From Anthracocystis setariae (taxonomy: Eukaryota > Basidiomycota > Ustilaginomycetes > Ustilaginales > Ustilaginaceae), in contig CAKMXJ010000039.1 of assembly GCA_928724745.1 (NCBI GenBank), positions 1 to 64,000 on the forward strand: a stretch of DNA of 64,000 nucleotides. The letters are read 5' to 3'. Both the position numbers and the translations under genes were made by a program. Each line of letters opens with the position of its first letter. Position 1 is the stretch's first letter. Under the pieces are notes generated by a model. The model did no database searches and was not told where the DNA came from. It saw nothing but the letters and a program-made list of their open reading frames with translations. Of the stretch, positions 47,838 to 58,807 are shown piece after piece.

Positions 47838-50800
47838 CTACTTGTTGTCGTCCTCCTTGTGTGGCATCTCTTCGTGCTCTACAAGTGCAGAGGTCCGGCT
47901 GGCTTCGGCAGGCAGCGCCACCTCGGTCACAGTTCGCTCAGGTGGTTGCTGCATCGGCTGCGATTCCGATCCTTGTTCTTGCGCATTCGAAACCTCCTGC
48001 ACCTTATCTTCTGGCGGTGGACTATGCAGCTCCTGCATCTGCATCTGGTTCGGCCCGCTTGCTCCGTGGATCTCCACCGCCCTTCCCGGTCGACTCAGGC
48101 TGAGAACACCCAGCGCTGCCGATCGCAACTTTCCTCCCCTCTGGAAAGGTGCACTGACGCTCCTATCGATCCCTGAAGCAGCCAACGAAGAAGGCCCAGC
48201 AAACTCGCCAAGCTGCAGCTGTGAACCTTGAGATGCGTCGCTTCGCATAATCCCTTCCTTTTGACCGGCTTCACTCATCTCCTTCTCATGTTGACGGTGC
48301 CGTGCCTCGTATCGGCCCATGATGCGGCTCTTTTTCTCCCGTCCGCGCGCTCCATCTTTGCCTCCGTCTTCCTCCTCGCCAGCATCGATTTCTTCCAGGC
48401 CTTCCAAATGTCCAGAGGCCTCGCGTGTCGCGTTGCGCTTCTTGCGCCCTTTCGCCGCTGCCAGTTGCTCCTTGAGCGTCAATCTGCGTTCTTCCTCGAG
48501 TGCTTCGGCCCTTAGAGCTGCCTTCAAGGTCACCGTCTTTTGAGCTGTACCGCCAGACATGCCACTGGCACGGCTGAGAGCTCCGGAAACATCGCGTCGC
48601 TGTGCTCTGGGTGGCATGTGGCCTTCGAATCGAGTTGATGCTTCTCGAACCTTTATCGGCGATGTTTGAACCAGATCGATGGGCGAGCTTGCTTCGCCAC
48701 CGTCTTCGGCAGCCCCCTCGCTGTCTTCTGCAGCAGTGTTCTTGGTTTGCTTCCTGCAACTCGAGCCGCGACGCGGAATCATCACGCCGCCCTCCGCTAC
48801 GCTAGCCAATGGCTCCGCGTCGCTGCTCGTACCAGGTCGATTGGAGGTTCGTATCGATGTTGGGCTCACTGGCACTTGAAGCCCATCGTTGCTGCGCCAT
48901 GAGCTATGCGAAGGTACATGAAGTAAAGTGGGTCCAAGGTAGCCGCGAGCAGAGTTGCTTGACAAGTTGCTGCTACTTCTCCTGAACGGACTCCTTGCCG
49001 GCGATCTTGAAACCGAACATCGAGACACGTTAGATCCACGTCGTTCCTTTTCACCCACCGCGCGCTTGTAGTCTTCCAACATATTCTTGGGGAGGTTTGC
49101 AGCCGGATCGACCGCCTCTTCAACGTCCTTTCTCTCTTCGAGATGACGAGCGAGGCTGTCTGGCAGCAAGATCTCCTCGTCGCCGTCCAGCATGATGTCC
49201 GTCGACCTGCCAAAGGTGGCGGCTTCTCCACCGAGCGGAATCTCGTCCTCGTGCTCACCGGCCATCTCGTAGCGGCTGTGTTGCTCGTCATCCGAGCCTG
49301 GATCACTTTGGTCGTCCTCCCATTCACCAATCATGCCTGAGCCACCCTGTGAGCTGACCATCGCCGGTCCGTACCATTCGATCGTGTCAAAGAGATCCAA
49401 CGGTGCAAGCGGGTTGCGTGGCAACCACAGGAATTCGTCCATCTCCTGATTGTAGAAAGGATTGTTGTAGCGTGCGGTGTTGCTCGGCGTATCGTCCCAC
49501 CGAACCGGAGGATGCGGTTTGACCAGATTACGACCCTTGAGCGAGTCGTCGTCGTTGAATCCTGTAGTCGAGTGCTCGCTCGACTGGGCCCACTTGGACG
49601 CAGGATGAATGACGATGGTGGTAGGAGACTTGGTATGCTGAGGCTGTCGAGGGCACAGTGGATCCAAGCTCGTGTCGCCTTCTTCAGACATTGGTCCGCT
49701 GCCTGACGGATGAGCTTCATCGGCCACAGTGGCAAGCTGACTCGGCTTCCTGCGAAGCGTGCCATAGCGGCTGGCGCCTCGCCTCGAGCGCCGGCTGTGG
49801 ACGTGCGTCAGCTTGCCATCCTGATCGTGCTCCAAGAAGGGTGCATCACCGTCTTCAAAGCTCAAATCATTGACGTCTTCGCTTGGAAGGGGCGCGTGCG
49901 CGACGATGGCATCGAATCCAGACAAGAAGGGGCGCTCTTCGCTTCTCGAGCTTCCACGGCGGCGATGAATCACGTGGACATTCTGGGATCTGCGAAGCCC
50001 CGTCTTGGTCTTCGTGAAGGCGGTCGACTCGCCATCAGCATGTTCATCTTTGGCGGCTTCGTTCGCGTTATCGAGTTGATGGACGTTGAGTCGGCTTGTA
50101 GGAGGCAAGCCGGAAACCGGTCGTCTCTCAGTCGAAGGACGAGTATCACGACTCCCACGTGGAGAATCTACCGTTGGATCATCGATGCCGAATGCAGCTT
50201 TGCCGGCCGATCGGAAGTGGAACGCACGTTTAGCCGTTTCCTTGATCACGTATCGCGGTGTCTTGGCGAGACCCCTGGCGCCCAGTCCAACTGCAGAGGC
50301 GTGTCCCTTGCCCTTTGCATGTGCCGTCGCGATGTAGCTGGGCTTATCGAGCCCGTTGGCGTTGAAAGAGTCGTGCAGCCGCTGCCAAACACGCTGGATT
50401 TTCGAGTCGGTCCGAGGTGGAGGTACCACGGAAGGGAAACGTCCGGAGGCAAGCGCATCGAGGGGAACGCGACTGCCGCTAGCCTCGTCGGCGGTGTCAG
50501 AACCAATATCGTGCCTCTGCATCTTCTCCCACAGGGGACGCGAGTCGATGCCACACAGGGCCTCGGCCTCTTCGTCGTCGACAGCTCGGCACTGCGACTT
50601 CCACAACCTCGTGGCAATGAGTTTGGTGATGACCGTGAGGGGGATGAGCACTGCGGTCATTCCGATGTAGACGGGTCCACGGCGGATGACCGAGAAGAAG
50701 ATGAGGAGAACGGCCTGCATGACCACGATAGCGTCGAGGCTATATCGCAATAGCCTTGTGTAGTAGATGACGCCTTCCATCTCGTTGAAGCGTCGATAGT

Positions 50801-53576
50801 AGTGGTAGGCAAAGTTCTTCTTGAATACTACCAAAGCCAGGGCCAAGTAGACCCAGGCAAAGGGAATGACGAGCGGGTTGAGCAGCGCAAAGATAAAGAC
50901 GATGGCCATGATGTTGAGATGGAGCGGCAGCCAGTAATACCTGTTGAAGTTGCGGGGCAGAGTCTTGATGGCTCGAATCCTTGGCGTCGTTGCCTTCCTC
51001 GCACCCCAGTGCTGCAGCAACGCGATCATAAAGCCCATATGCTCGAAGCCAGACTGCAACGCCAACTGAAGGATCAAGTACGAGACAAAGAAGGGAGCGG
51101 CACTGGGGAAGGCAGAGCCGATCGTGTTCAGGATACTCCCGGACTCGCCGACCTTGGTCAGCACCGTGACGATCACCGTGGAGCCGACGCTGAAGAAGAT
51201 GACAACATTGCAAATGACAAACTTCCAGTATCGAGCGAGGCACATGTCATAGAGTGCACTGAAGGTCACGAACCCTTGAGCTCGCTTGCTGACCTGGAAA
51301 ATGAGCTCGGGTACCGACATGGATGCGAGCGAGACGAGCAAAGGCGGCAGAGTGATCGAGACAAAGCCCTTGAGCTTTGGGTTTGCGTTAAAGAAGTTGC
51401 CGAGGCCGGGAATCGCGCTCAATTTGTCCACGCTGAAGATGGACAGGACGACAAAGTTGATTATGAGGACCCAGAAGATGGTGAAGCCCCAAGTGACGAC
51501 GCTGACTCCAAAGCCACGTACGACATCACCGGTGAAAGAGGTCTTCATGAGTCGTTCCCAATCGAGATCCTTGACTTCGGGTGCAAGTCGGACTTTGACA
51601 ACAATCTGATCCTTGAGCTCACGCCAGACCATACGCGCCTGTCGTGGATCGCGGAAGGTTACAAAGGCGGTCGAAGTGGGTTCGTAGCTGGAAGGAGGAC
51701 GGGAGCGCATCTCGTTGACAAGCGCGGTGAGCAAGTTGAGCTTGGTGAGCAGATAGTCGATGGTCGGTACAGTCTGACCGCGAAAGAGAGCCGATAGCCT
51801 GGTGGCGGGTTGGAAGGGATCCAGGAGCTCACGAGGCAGTTCGTTGAGAGCTTCCCAAACTGTTTCTGGCATCTCATGATCTCCGTTGCCGTGCTCATCG
51901 ATGACCTGGGCCTGCTTGGCGTGCACTCCACGGTTGGTTGGCGAGAAGCGTGCCAGCCTGTGTGCGAGTTCTTCCTCCAATGCCTTGCCGACGTTCGTAT
52001 GTGTGGCAGCACCGAGCTTTTCGAGGTCGGGATCGAGCATCTCGGTTGGCGTCGAAGCGCCCGACCCAGAGTCGTCCTCGTCTCGAGAGCGTTGCGGCTG
52101 CTTGCGACGGCTGAATCGGCGACGTACAGAAGATGAAAGACGGCTCAGCGTGGAACGCGAGCGCTCGCCATGATGGTGTTGCTGGATCTGTGCGTCCTTC
52201 TTGCCTTGTTTGCGCTCTGCTCTTCGCATCTTGAGCGTCCGCCGACCGACGGTAACGAGGACGTCTTGAGCCAGCTTCACGTGGGCGGCTTCGAGTTGGG
52301 TGAGCACCTCCTGTCTACGAGAGAGCATGGACGCCAGTTCGTTCATCTTTCGAACTAAAACGACCGTCTGAATGGGACTCTTGAGAGTGGCGCCCGACGG
52401 AATTTCATTGCTGCAAGAAGGGTTTCGAGTGACGGGCTCTCGGGGTGACGAACGGTGATCGGAGTCGGACGCAGAAGTCCGCTGTGCTTCTGCATCGTGC
52501 GGATCAGGATGAGACCTGGAAGAAGGTGAGTAAGAGTTCGCCGCGTGTTGTTGGCTGTGACCGTCGTGAGACAAGGCGGCGTCGCCGTCGCCGTCGTCGT
52601 CGTCGTCGTCAGGACGCATAAATTCCTCAAAGTAGCGACGGATGCTGGCTTCGTCGCGCATGGTGTTGGGTAGGTTCATGACCATCAACGTCCTCTGACG
52701 CCAACCGTCACTATTATCAGACGAGACACCTTGCGCAGAAGACAGGGCTTGTTGTGGACTACGCTCCAATGTGCCGTTGTTCGTCTCGGCGGAGGAGGTG
52801 CTGGCTTGAGCGGTGTTGCGAGCTTGCTCTTTGGCCTTGATGACATTTTCTCTAGTCTTTTCGATTTGAGCCCTTCTAATTCGCAGAGAGCCTCTACCAA
52901 TCCACACTAGCGCCAGGATCCAGGTGATGGTAATGTACCAGAGGAGCATCAAGTGGACCCAGAGGAGAGATCGACCTTTTTCGTTTGCGACTTGCGGGCA
53001 GTTATCTTGCTTGTTTGGGTCGCATCCGGGTGCAGGAGAATTGACGAGATAGGATAGTGACGCTCTTGCCATGTCGGTGGGATTGACGCCGCGACTGAAG
53101 GTGATGTGGATGGCGAGTAGAGTGGGAGCAGTAGTGAGGGACTGAAGAAGAACCCAAAAGAAACAGGCCCTTAGGAAACGGACGTAGACGACGGTGTCCA
53201 TGCCGGTATGCTCTGCGTACCATTCGTCGGTCAGGGAGATGGCACGCTTGACCCAGGCAAAGGGCCAACGAGGCAATGGCGGGGATGGTGTGGAAGCGTG
53301 AAAGACACGTGAATGATAGAAGTGGCCCATTTCCCAATCCTCGCAAGTGTCCTTGTCTCTTGCATGGACGGGTGAGTCTTGGACACCGCCTGGTGGATGG
53401 CGGAGGTGAGCATCTTTGCGCCAAAACTTGGAGAAGCGCACTGCCGGTAGACGTCTCAATTGGCGCAGAGACTCGTATGTGATGGCAGAAATCCCACCGA
53501 CGACAGCAAAGATGACGCAAGTGGTGACCAAACCCTGAAAGCTGGTATTGATATGCTTGGCTTTAGCGTCGGCCAT
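47838..53576 (-). CDS. OSCA/TMEM63/CSC1-type membrane protein (DUF221) with a very long C-terminal tail
   Basis: 1,912 residues from ATG 53,576, no intron. N-terminal membrane segments lie at about 15-36, 130-155 and 204-226. A large cytosolic loop follows, with the RNA-recognition-like MVMNLPNTMRDEASIRRYFE motif (about 300) interrupted by Ser/His- and basic low-complexity inserts. The 7-TM channel core covers about 680-985, with typical words FSVDKLSAIPGLG, HWGARKATTPR and NPLVIPFAWVY. Residues about 985-1,912 are disordered, charged and Ser-rich. OSCA/TMEM63/Csc1 proteins are cation channels or lipid scramblases gated by membrane tension or osmotic stress. Family members usually have 700-1,000 residues, so about half of this protein is an extension of unknown role, perhaps regulatory. 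Confidence 0.94.
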   Translation of the reverse strand: MADAKAKHINTSFQGLVTTCVIFAVVGGISAITYESLRQLRRLPAVRFSKFWRKDAHLRHPPGGVQDSPVHARDKDTCEDWEMGHFYHSRVFHASTPSPPLPRWPFAWVKRAISLTDEWYAEHTGMDTVVYVRFLRACFFWVLLQSLTTAPTLLAIHITFSRGVNPTDMARASLSYLVNSPAPGCDPNKQDNCPQVANEKGRSLLWVHLMLLWYITITWILALVWIGRGSLRIRRAQIEKTRENVIKAKEQARNTAQASTSSAETNNGTLERSPQQALSSAQGVSSDNSDGWRQRTLMVMNLPNTMRDEASIRRYFEEFMRPDDDDDDGDGDAALSHDGHSQQHAANSYSPSSRSHPDPHDAEAQRTSASDSDHRSSPREPVTRNPSCSNEIPSGATLKSPIQTVVLVRKMNELASMLSRRQEVLTQLEAAHVKLAQDVLVTVGRRTLKMRRAERKQGKKDAQIQQHHHGERSRSTLSRLSSSVRRRFSRRKQPQRSRDEDDSGSGASTPTEMLDPDLEKLGAATHTNVGKALEEELAHRLARFSPTNRGVHAKQAQVIDEHGNGDHEMPETVWEALNELPRELLDPFQPATRLSALFRGQTVPTIDYLLTKLNLLTALVNEMRSRPPSSYEPTSTAFVTFRDPRQARMVWRELKDQIVVKVRLAPEVKDLDWERLMKTSFTGDVVRGFGVSVVTWGFTIFWVLIINFVVLSIFSVDKLSAIPGLGNFFNANPKLKGFVSITLPPLLVSLASMSVPELIFQVSKRAQGFVTFSALYDMCLARYWKFVICNVVIFFSVGSTVIVTVLTKVGESGSILNTIGSAFPSAAPFFVSYLILQLALQSGFEHMGFMIALLQHWGARKATTPRIRAIKTLPRNFNRYYWLPLHLNIMAIVFIFALLNPLVIPFAWVYLALALVVFKKNFAYHYYRRFNEMEGVIYYTRLLRYSLDAIVVMQAVLLIFFSVIRRGPVYIGMTAVLIPLTVITKLIATRLWKSQCRAVDDEEAEALCGIDSRPLWEKMQRHDIGSDTADEASGSRVPLDALASGRFPSVVPPPRTDSKIQRVWQRLHDSFNANGLDKPSYIATAHAKGKGHASAVGLGARGLAKTPRYVIKETAKRAFHFRSAGKAAFGIDDPTVDSPRGSRDTRPSTERRPVSGLPPTSRLNVHQLDNANEAAKDEHADGESTAFTKTKTGLRRSQNVHVIHRRRGSSRSEERPFLSGFDAIVAHAPLPSEDVNDLSFEDGDAPFLEHDQDGKLTHVHSRRSRRGASRYGTLRRKPSQLATVADEAHPSGSGPMSEEGDTSLDPLCPRQPQHTKSPTTIVIHPASKWAQSSEHSTTGFNDDDSLKGRNLVKPHPPVRWDDTPSNTARYNNPFYNQEMDEFLWLPRNPLAPLDLFDTIEWYGPAMVSSQGGSGMIGEWEDDQSDPGSDDEQHSRYEMAGEHEDEIPLGGEAATFGRSTDIMLDGDEEILLPDSLARHLEERKDVEEAVDPAANLPKNMLEDYKRAVGEKERRGSNVSRCSVSRSPARSPFRRSSSNLSSNSARGYLGPTLLHVPSHSSWRSNDGLQVPVSPTSIRTSNRPGTSSDAEPLASVAEGGVMIPRRGSSCRKQTKNTAAEDSEGAAEDGGEASSPIDLVQTSPIKVREASTRFEGHMPPRAQRRDVSGALSRASGMSGGTAQKTVTLKAALRAEALEEERRLTLKEQLAAAKGRKKRNATREASGHLEGLEEIDAGEEEDGGKDGARGREKKSRIMGRYEARHRQHEKEMSEAGQKEGIMRSDASQGSQLQLGEFAGPSSLAASGIDRSVSAPFQRGGKLRSAALGVLSLSRPGRAVEIHGASGPNQMQMQELHSPPPEDKVQEVSNAQEQGSESQPMQQPPERTVTEVALPAEASRTSALVEHEEMPHKEDDNK

Positions 53577-56299
53577 GTTGAACGCTAGTCCCTGTCGACG
53601 TCGTGGGAGTTTTTAGGTCACCAAATAGTCAGGATCAGGGAGATGAGGGTTGTTCAAACATCAAGCATATTGTGTCAAAAGTCCAACTCGACTCGACCCA
53701 ACTTGACCCGAGCTTGAGCGATGCGATGCGATGTGATTCGCTTCGATTCAACGCAAAGCTCAGTTGGCGCAGCGAAATGGGTGCAGATAGGGAAAGCCGC
53801 TCTGTGTGAACAGATAATCGATGACTGGGCGGCGCAAGATCCGAAGCTGATCGTGTGACTTGGAGATGAAATTTGGGTCAGCAATGAGGATGCTGTTAGA
53901 ATGCTGTGAGGATGCTGTTGCGAGCCGAGCCGTGCCGTGCCTTGCCGTGCCTCGGAAGAGCCCGAAGTCTAGTTTGGGAACGTTCCAATGTTGTGGGAGT
54001 GGTTGTGACCTCTCGCTAAGGTCGTTGCTGCAAATGAAGCGGGATATTTAGGGCGATACGGCGAGACGGCGACAAGGGCTATGGAACAAGTGATGAGATA
54101 GAGTGTGTGTGTAGGATGTGAGGTGAAATGTGATGAGGAACATCAATGCTGTCTTTGAGCAGATCAGTCAACCTAATTTCGCCAAAGTAGCAACAGTCAT
54201 AATAGATAGAAAGGCGTTGCGGCGGTTGATGCGGGTCGCATGCATTGATTGATTGATTGATTGGTTGATTGAGTAGAGAGTGCGTGTGCGTGTGCGTGTG
54301 CGTGTGTGTGTGTGTGGGAATGCGTGAATGCATGCGGTGATTGATTTTACGCGCTTGGAAAATCTAAAAGAATTAATTATCCTTTTTGTTCGGTGCAGTA
54401 GTCGAGTCGAAGTACTCGCACAATTGTCAAAAAGATGTGGCGACCTCAACGCAGTCTTGAGTATATTCGTGGATGAGGAGACTATTCTACAAGACATGAA
54501 GACCTGGGTGGTCATTTATACTGTCGAGGCTACGCTATAGGAATACTTTTGGGAGTGAAAAACTAGAATGAAAAACTTTCTCATGTGACGCAACCCAGAA
54601 ACTGGAATTGCTTCACATGACGCGATTGAAAGTCCGGCCGACGCTATTGTTGACCGAGAAAGAAAAGTCGGCGTATTGATATTTCTAACAAAATCCACTT
54701 CACTTCACTTCACCACTCCGACAATTTCGATTTCGATTTGGATTTCGACCTTCGCACTCTGTAAGAGACGAAAGCGCAGCAGATGGCGATGCAAAACAGT
54801 CAACATCATCTTGCTTGGCATGTCGCTTCTTGTGGGTGCTTTCACTTTCCGTACAGTACACTCGACGGCACGGGTATGTCCTAAACAGTGTGCGCCTATC
54901 TTGCGCAGTGTTCGCTGCACGGACATGCACAGGTTTGAATCAAGAGCCGACCCGCGCATCCACCTCGCCTCAACTCTCAACCGGTACTGTAAGTCACAAT
55001 ATAACAATAGAATGCCTCTTTGATTTCGTCCCGACCCAACCAACATCACCGCCCCCCTGCGCTGAAAGATAAAGTACTCGGACCATCTTAGTTCAGTTTA
55101 GGTTCAGAAAGTAAGCTTGTTTACATCATACCGATACGCAGCTCTGCTCTCAACTGTCGCTATCTAACGCAATCTTTCGGCATCGAGAAGTGTGGAAAAA
55201 CAGCGAAACCACAACGACAAACCACTGCACAACTAGAACACTAAGGGTCCAGTTGGAAAAAGAGTCGAAACCAACAGCTTCCACTCTGCTCTCTCTCTCT
55301 CCCTCTCTCCCGCTGCGTGTCTTTGGCTAACCGATGCTAGGTTAGGGGCTCGAGGCGATTTTAGGCGCCGATCCGTATTACGTCGTTTCGCAGCACACTG
55401 CAGCGCATAAATGAATGTTCAGCACAGTAGACTTTGCGAGTGTAGATATGTACTGTATGTGGCACTTTCTAACGTGCGAGAGATGCAAACACTGATCTCG
55501 CAAATCGACATTGGATTGGCCCCGATCGGTTATAGATCAATTGGCCTCATTCCGGTTGCGTGCTTGTCGCTCTTCAACACGCCAAACCGCACCAACAAAC
55601 GTCGTGCTCGACTCAACGACTGGCGTCAAAACTTTCTTTGCTCTGCTTCGCTTTTACGTAGTTTCTACTGTAGGGTCGAGGATTTCAAGAGCCAGAGTCT
55701 TGCTCTTAATCGATGTGTAGCGAAAAATTCAACTCGTGCACAAGAAACGGCAGTCCATCGGTGCGCTTGCAAGGTGATAGATACTCATCGCAACAGCCGA
55801 TTGTTGATTGTGCCCATCTCAGCCGCATGTGAAGAAGCACTTTCTCGCTCAATTTTTTGCTGTTGGCTGCAAACATCATCACAGAGAGTAGAGTATCGAA
55901 CTCATCAGGGCAGGATGGTCGTGTGGATATCAAAGCTTCGATCGGCATGCGGTATGATTTGCAGGGAGCGTAACATAGCGCCGAAGCCCCATCTAAGCCG
56001 TTGTAGCCGTCAGCACCGTCGAGACTCGGTAGATCATTGCTGTCAAGTCAAGTGATTTCGCATCATTTTCCATTTCATTGGTTCCCTTTTTTTCCAAGAT
56101 TTGTGCTGTGCGTCCTGAATTTGCAGATCAGGCGGTCGGGAACCCCTAACCAACCTTAGGAGCTGAGCCTGCTTGGAAAAGATGCGTTCTTTGCTCCGAT
56201 GTTTTCGCAACCACCGATAGGCTAACTCGTTTCGGTCGATGTGTGGCACCAAACTGAGCTCAAGTCACATGCAGCAACGGAAAGAGCAGATCCGATGGA

Positions 56300-56335
<36 letters not shown>

Positions 56336-56662
56336 GATGACCCACGGCAGCACGCCGATCCGCTTTATTTTGTCGCCATTTTTTGGGATGCTGTGCTGGG
56401 GCGTCGCGTTTCCGAAGGCACTTGAACAGTGTGGTAAGGTGCTTCCGGATGCGTGGAGCCAACGGTGGACTTTTCTTGGTCTTGGCTGGTTTGTGAGCTG
56501 ACCATACTTTTATTGCTATCAGTGCCGCCTCCTCTCTTTCAACACTCCCACCATCCCAACTTACAATTGATCCAACTCAATTTGCCTTTTGCCCCCTCCC
56601 ATAGGCGCAAATCGCTTGTCCTGACTCTTTCGTATCTCCAACAGATCGAAAGTCAGGTTCAC

Positions 56663-56702
<40 letters not shown>

Positions 56703-56792
56703 CATCTTGGTCTCGTCTACCAACCAAACAATCAACTGCTCCAACCAAAATCCATCCTCCTTCCCTCTCAATCCACTTGTTTCTGTGCTAAC
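53577..56792. other. Long intergenic region without recognised gene
   Basis: 3.2 kb between the OSCA gene (start codon side) and cystathionine beta-synthase. It includes GCGATGCGATGTGATTCG at about 53,722, (TTGA)n at about 54,243-54,275 with (GTGTGC)n to 54,315, a 31-T run at 56,304-56,334 and (TC)n at about 56,668-56,698 in the probable 5' leader of the gene at 56,793. A frame of 214 codons at 55,411-56,055 has no recognisable features and is not called. Confidence 0.5.
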
Positions 56793-58001
56793 ATGAGATC
56801 TCAAGCTATCTTGCCAGATGCACTTTCCGCCGTGGGTGAGACGCCGCTCATTCAACTGAACCGCATCCCCGGCGCAGAGGGCATCAAGTGCAATGTCATG
56901 GTCAAATGCGAGTACTTCAACGCAGGTGGCAGTGTCAAGGACCGCATCGCTCGTCGCATGCTTCTTCAGGCTGAGCAGGACGGAACCCTCATCCCTGGCA
57001 AATCCGTCGTCATCGAACCCACCAGTGGTAACACCGGCATCGGTCTTGCGCTCGCCTGCGCCATCCGAGGCTACCGATGCATCATCGTGCTTCCTGAAAA
57101 GATGTCGGCCGAAAAGGTCAACACGCTTCGTGCGCTGGGCGCCGAAGTCGTCCGCACTCCTACCGAGGCTGCTCACGATGACCCTCGTTCCAACATCATG
57201 GTCGCACGTCGTCTTGCCAAGTCCATTCCCGACGCAGTCATCTTGGACCAGTACAACAACGTCAACAACCCTACCGCTCACTGGGCCACCGCACAGGAGA
57301 TCATCGAGGCAATCAAGGCTGGTCCCGCTCCGCCTTCTTCCACCTCGCTTCTTCACCGTATGGGTGGTCTCACCCTCGGCGCCAAGGACGACATCGATTC
57401 GACTCGTCCCCTGACCCCGGACTCGAACCGTGGTGGCGACGATGTTAACGGCTCCACCACCACCACCTACTCGGACAAGGTCGACGTTCTCGTGGCAGGT
57501 GTTGGCACTGGTGGTACCATCAGCGGTGTTGCTTCGCGCCTCAAGCGTGAGGACCACAACCCGGACTGCTTCGTCCTCGGTGTTGACCCGATCGGATCGG
57601 ATCTTGCGTTGCCTGCCTCGCTTAACGAGCTTCCTGAAGGACACAATGGCGCATACAAGGTCGAGGGGATCGGCTACGACTTTGACCCCGCCACGCTCGA
57701 CAAGAAGGTCATTGACGAATGGTACAAGACCGAAGACGAGCAGAGTTTTGCTTACTCTCGCCGCCTGATCCGCGAGGAGGGTATCCTTGCTGGTGGCTCG
57801 TCGGGTGCCGCTGTCAACGCTGCGATCAACTGGCTCAAACCCGGCGGTGCTGGCTACGAAAGGTTTGGCTCGAAACCCGGTGTCAACGCTGTTGTCATGC
57901 TTCCGGACAGCCTTCGAAACTACATCACCAAGCCGTGGTTGGTTTCGGATGCCAAGCCTGAGCTGCGTGAATGCGAGATCGACTTTGACAACTTCCAGTA
58001 A
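56793..58001 (+). CDS. Cystathionine beta-synthase-type PLP enzyme lacking the C-terminal CBS-domain pair
   Basis: 402 residues from ATG 56,793, no intron. It belongs to the beta-replacing PLP (fold II) enzymes. VGETPLIQLNRI opens the fold, FNAGGSVKDRIA carries the PLP Lys (about 49), and PTSGNTGIGLALA (about 76) and GVGTGGTISG bind substrate and phosphate. GVDPIGSDLA, EGIGYDF and GGSSGAAVNAA (Ser about 335, PLP nitrogen) match cystathionine beta-synthase more than cysteine synthase. CBS condenses serine and homocysteine to cystathionine in transsulfuration. The protein ends after LPDSLRNYITKPWL plus about 20 residues, so the regulatory Bateman (CBS pair) module found in yeast and animal enzymes is missing. 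A Ser/Thr/Pro-rich insert of about 45 residues (about 178-228) splits the catalytic domain. There is no heme-binding N-terminal extension. Confidence 0.93.
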   Translation: MRSQAILPDALSAVGETPLIQLNRIPGAEGIKCNVMVKCEYFNAGGSVKDRIARRMLLQAEQDGTLIPGKSVVIEPTSGNTGIGLALACAIRGYRCIIVLPEKMSAEKVNTLRALGAEVVRTPTEAAHDDPRSNIMVARRLAKSIPDAVILDQYNNVNNPTAHWATAQEIIEAIKAGPAPPSSTSLLHRMGGLTLGAKDDIDSTRPLTPDSNRGGDDVNGSTTTTYSDKVDVLVAGVGTGGTISGVASRLKREDHNPDCFVLGVDPIGSDLALPASLNELPEGHNGAYKVEGIGYDFDPATLDKKVIDEWYKTEDEQSFAYSRRLIREEGILAGGSSGAAVNAAINWLKPGGAGYERFGSKPGVNAVVMLPDSLRNYITKPWLVSDAKPELRECEIDFDNFQ

Positions 58002-58771
58002 TTAAAGAAGGGAAGGGCGCCGCCCCCTCATGGCGTCTTTGCTTTTGGATTCGTTTGCGTTTCCATTCGTCGTTCCGTTGTGCTCGTTTCTATTGGCGTC
58101 AAGCTATTCGATAGCCAGCTGCTGCAGCTGCTTCTGCTACAGCCTTGCTCCACCTTTCTTGCGCTCTTGCCCGCCGCGCTTTGCAACCACTGGATCTGCT
58201 CAATCGCTGTCCACCTACACGGTGGGTACGACCCAACGCACCCAACTTGGGCGAGGGATCCGACTCTACGATTTTCAACACTATCCAACAACACCAACAC
58301 TCTAGGCGAACGTCTTTTATACCTGAACCGGGATGGGAGATGGAGTAACAGAGGGGGTCGGACCTCTGTTCTTGCAATATCCATGCGATGCTCTTTTCAT
58401 CCCGGTTCGCAACTTTCCTCATACCCCGTGGCATTTCTCCCCTCCCCTCCCCCTTTTTCCCCACTCAATACTTTTTTTTTTCTTTTTTCTTTTTTGGTTT
58501 CATTGAACTGCCATCATCACTTTCGACAACTTTTGCTTTCATTACCGCCCACCTCTTTTACAACACTGGTCCTTTGACGGCATCATCTACGGTAAATACT
58601 GATTGAAGGTGCTGTGATTGCGACCGTTTGGGTTTAGGCTTTTACTTTTTACCTTTCTTGGGCCTGCCTCTGTTCCTTTTTTTTTACGCCTCCTTTTTGC
58701 CCCTTTGTGTTGCTTCAGTTTTGGTTGAAACTGGAGTCGGGTGCTATCGTCGCATTCTGCATTTTTCCCCC

Positions 58772-58807
<36 letters not shown>

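Noticed and set aside
55411..56055. 214-codon plus-strand frame in an intergenic region
   Set aside because: No recognisable domain, coding-type composition or neighbour support; could be chance.
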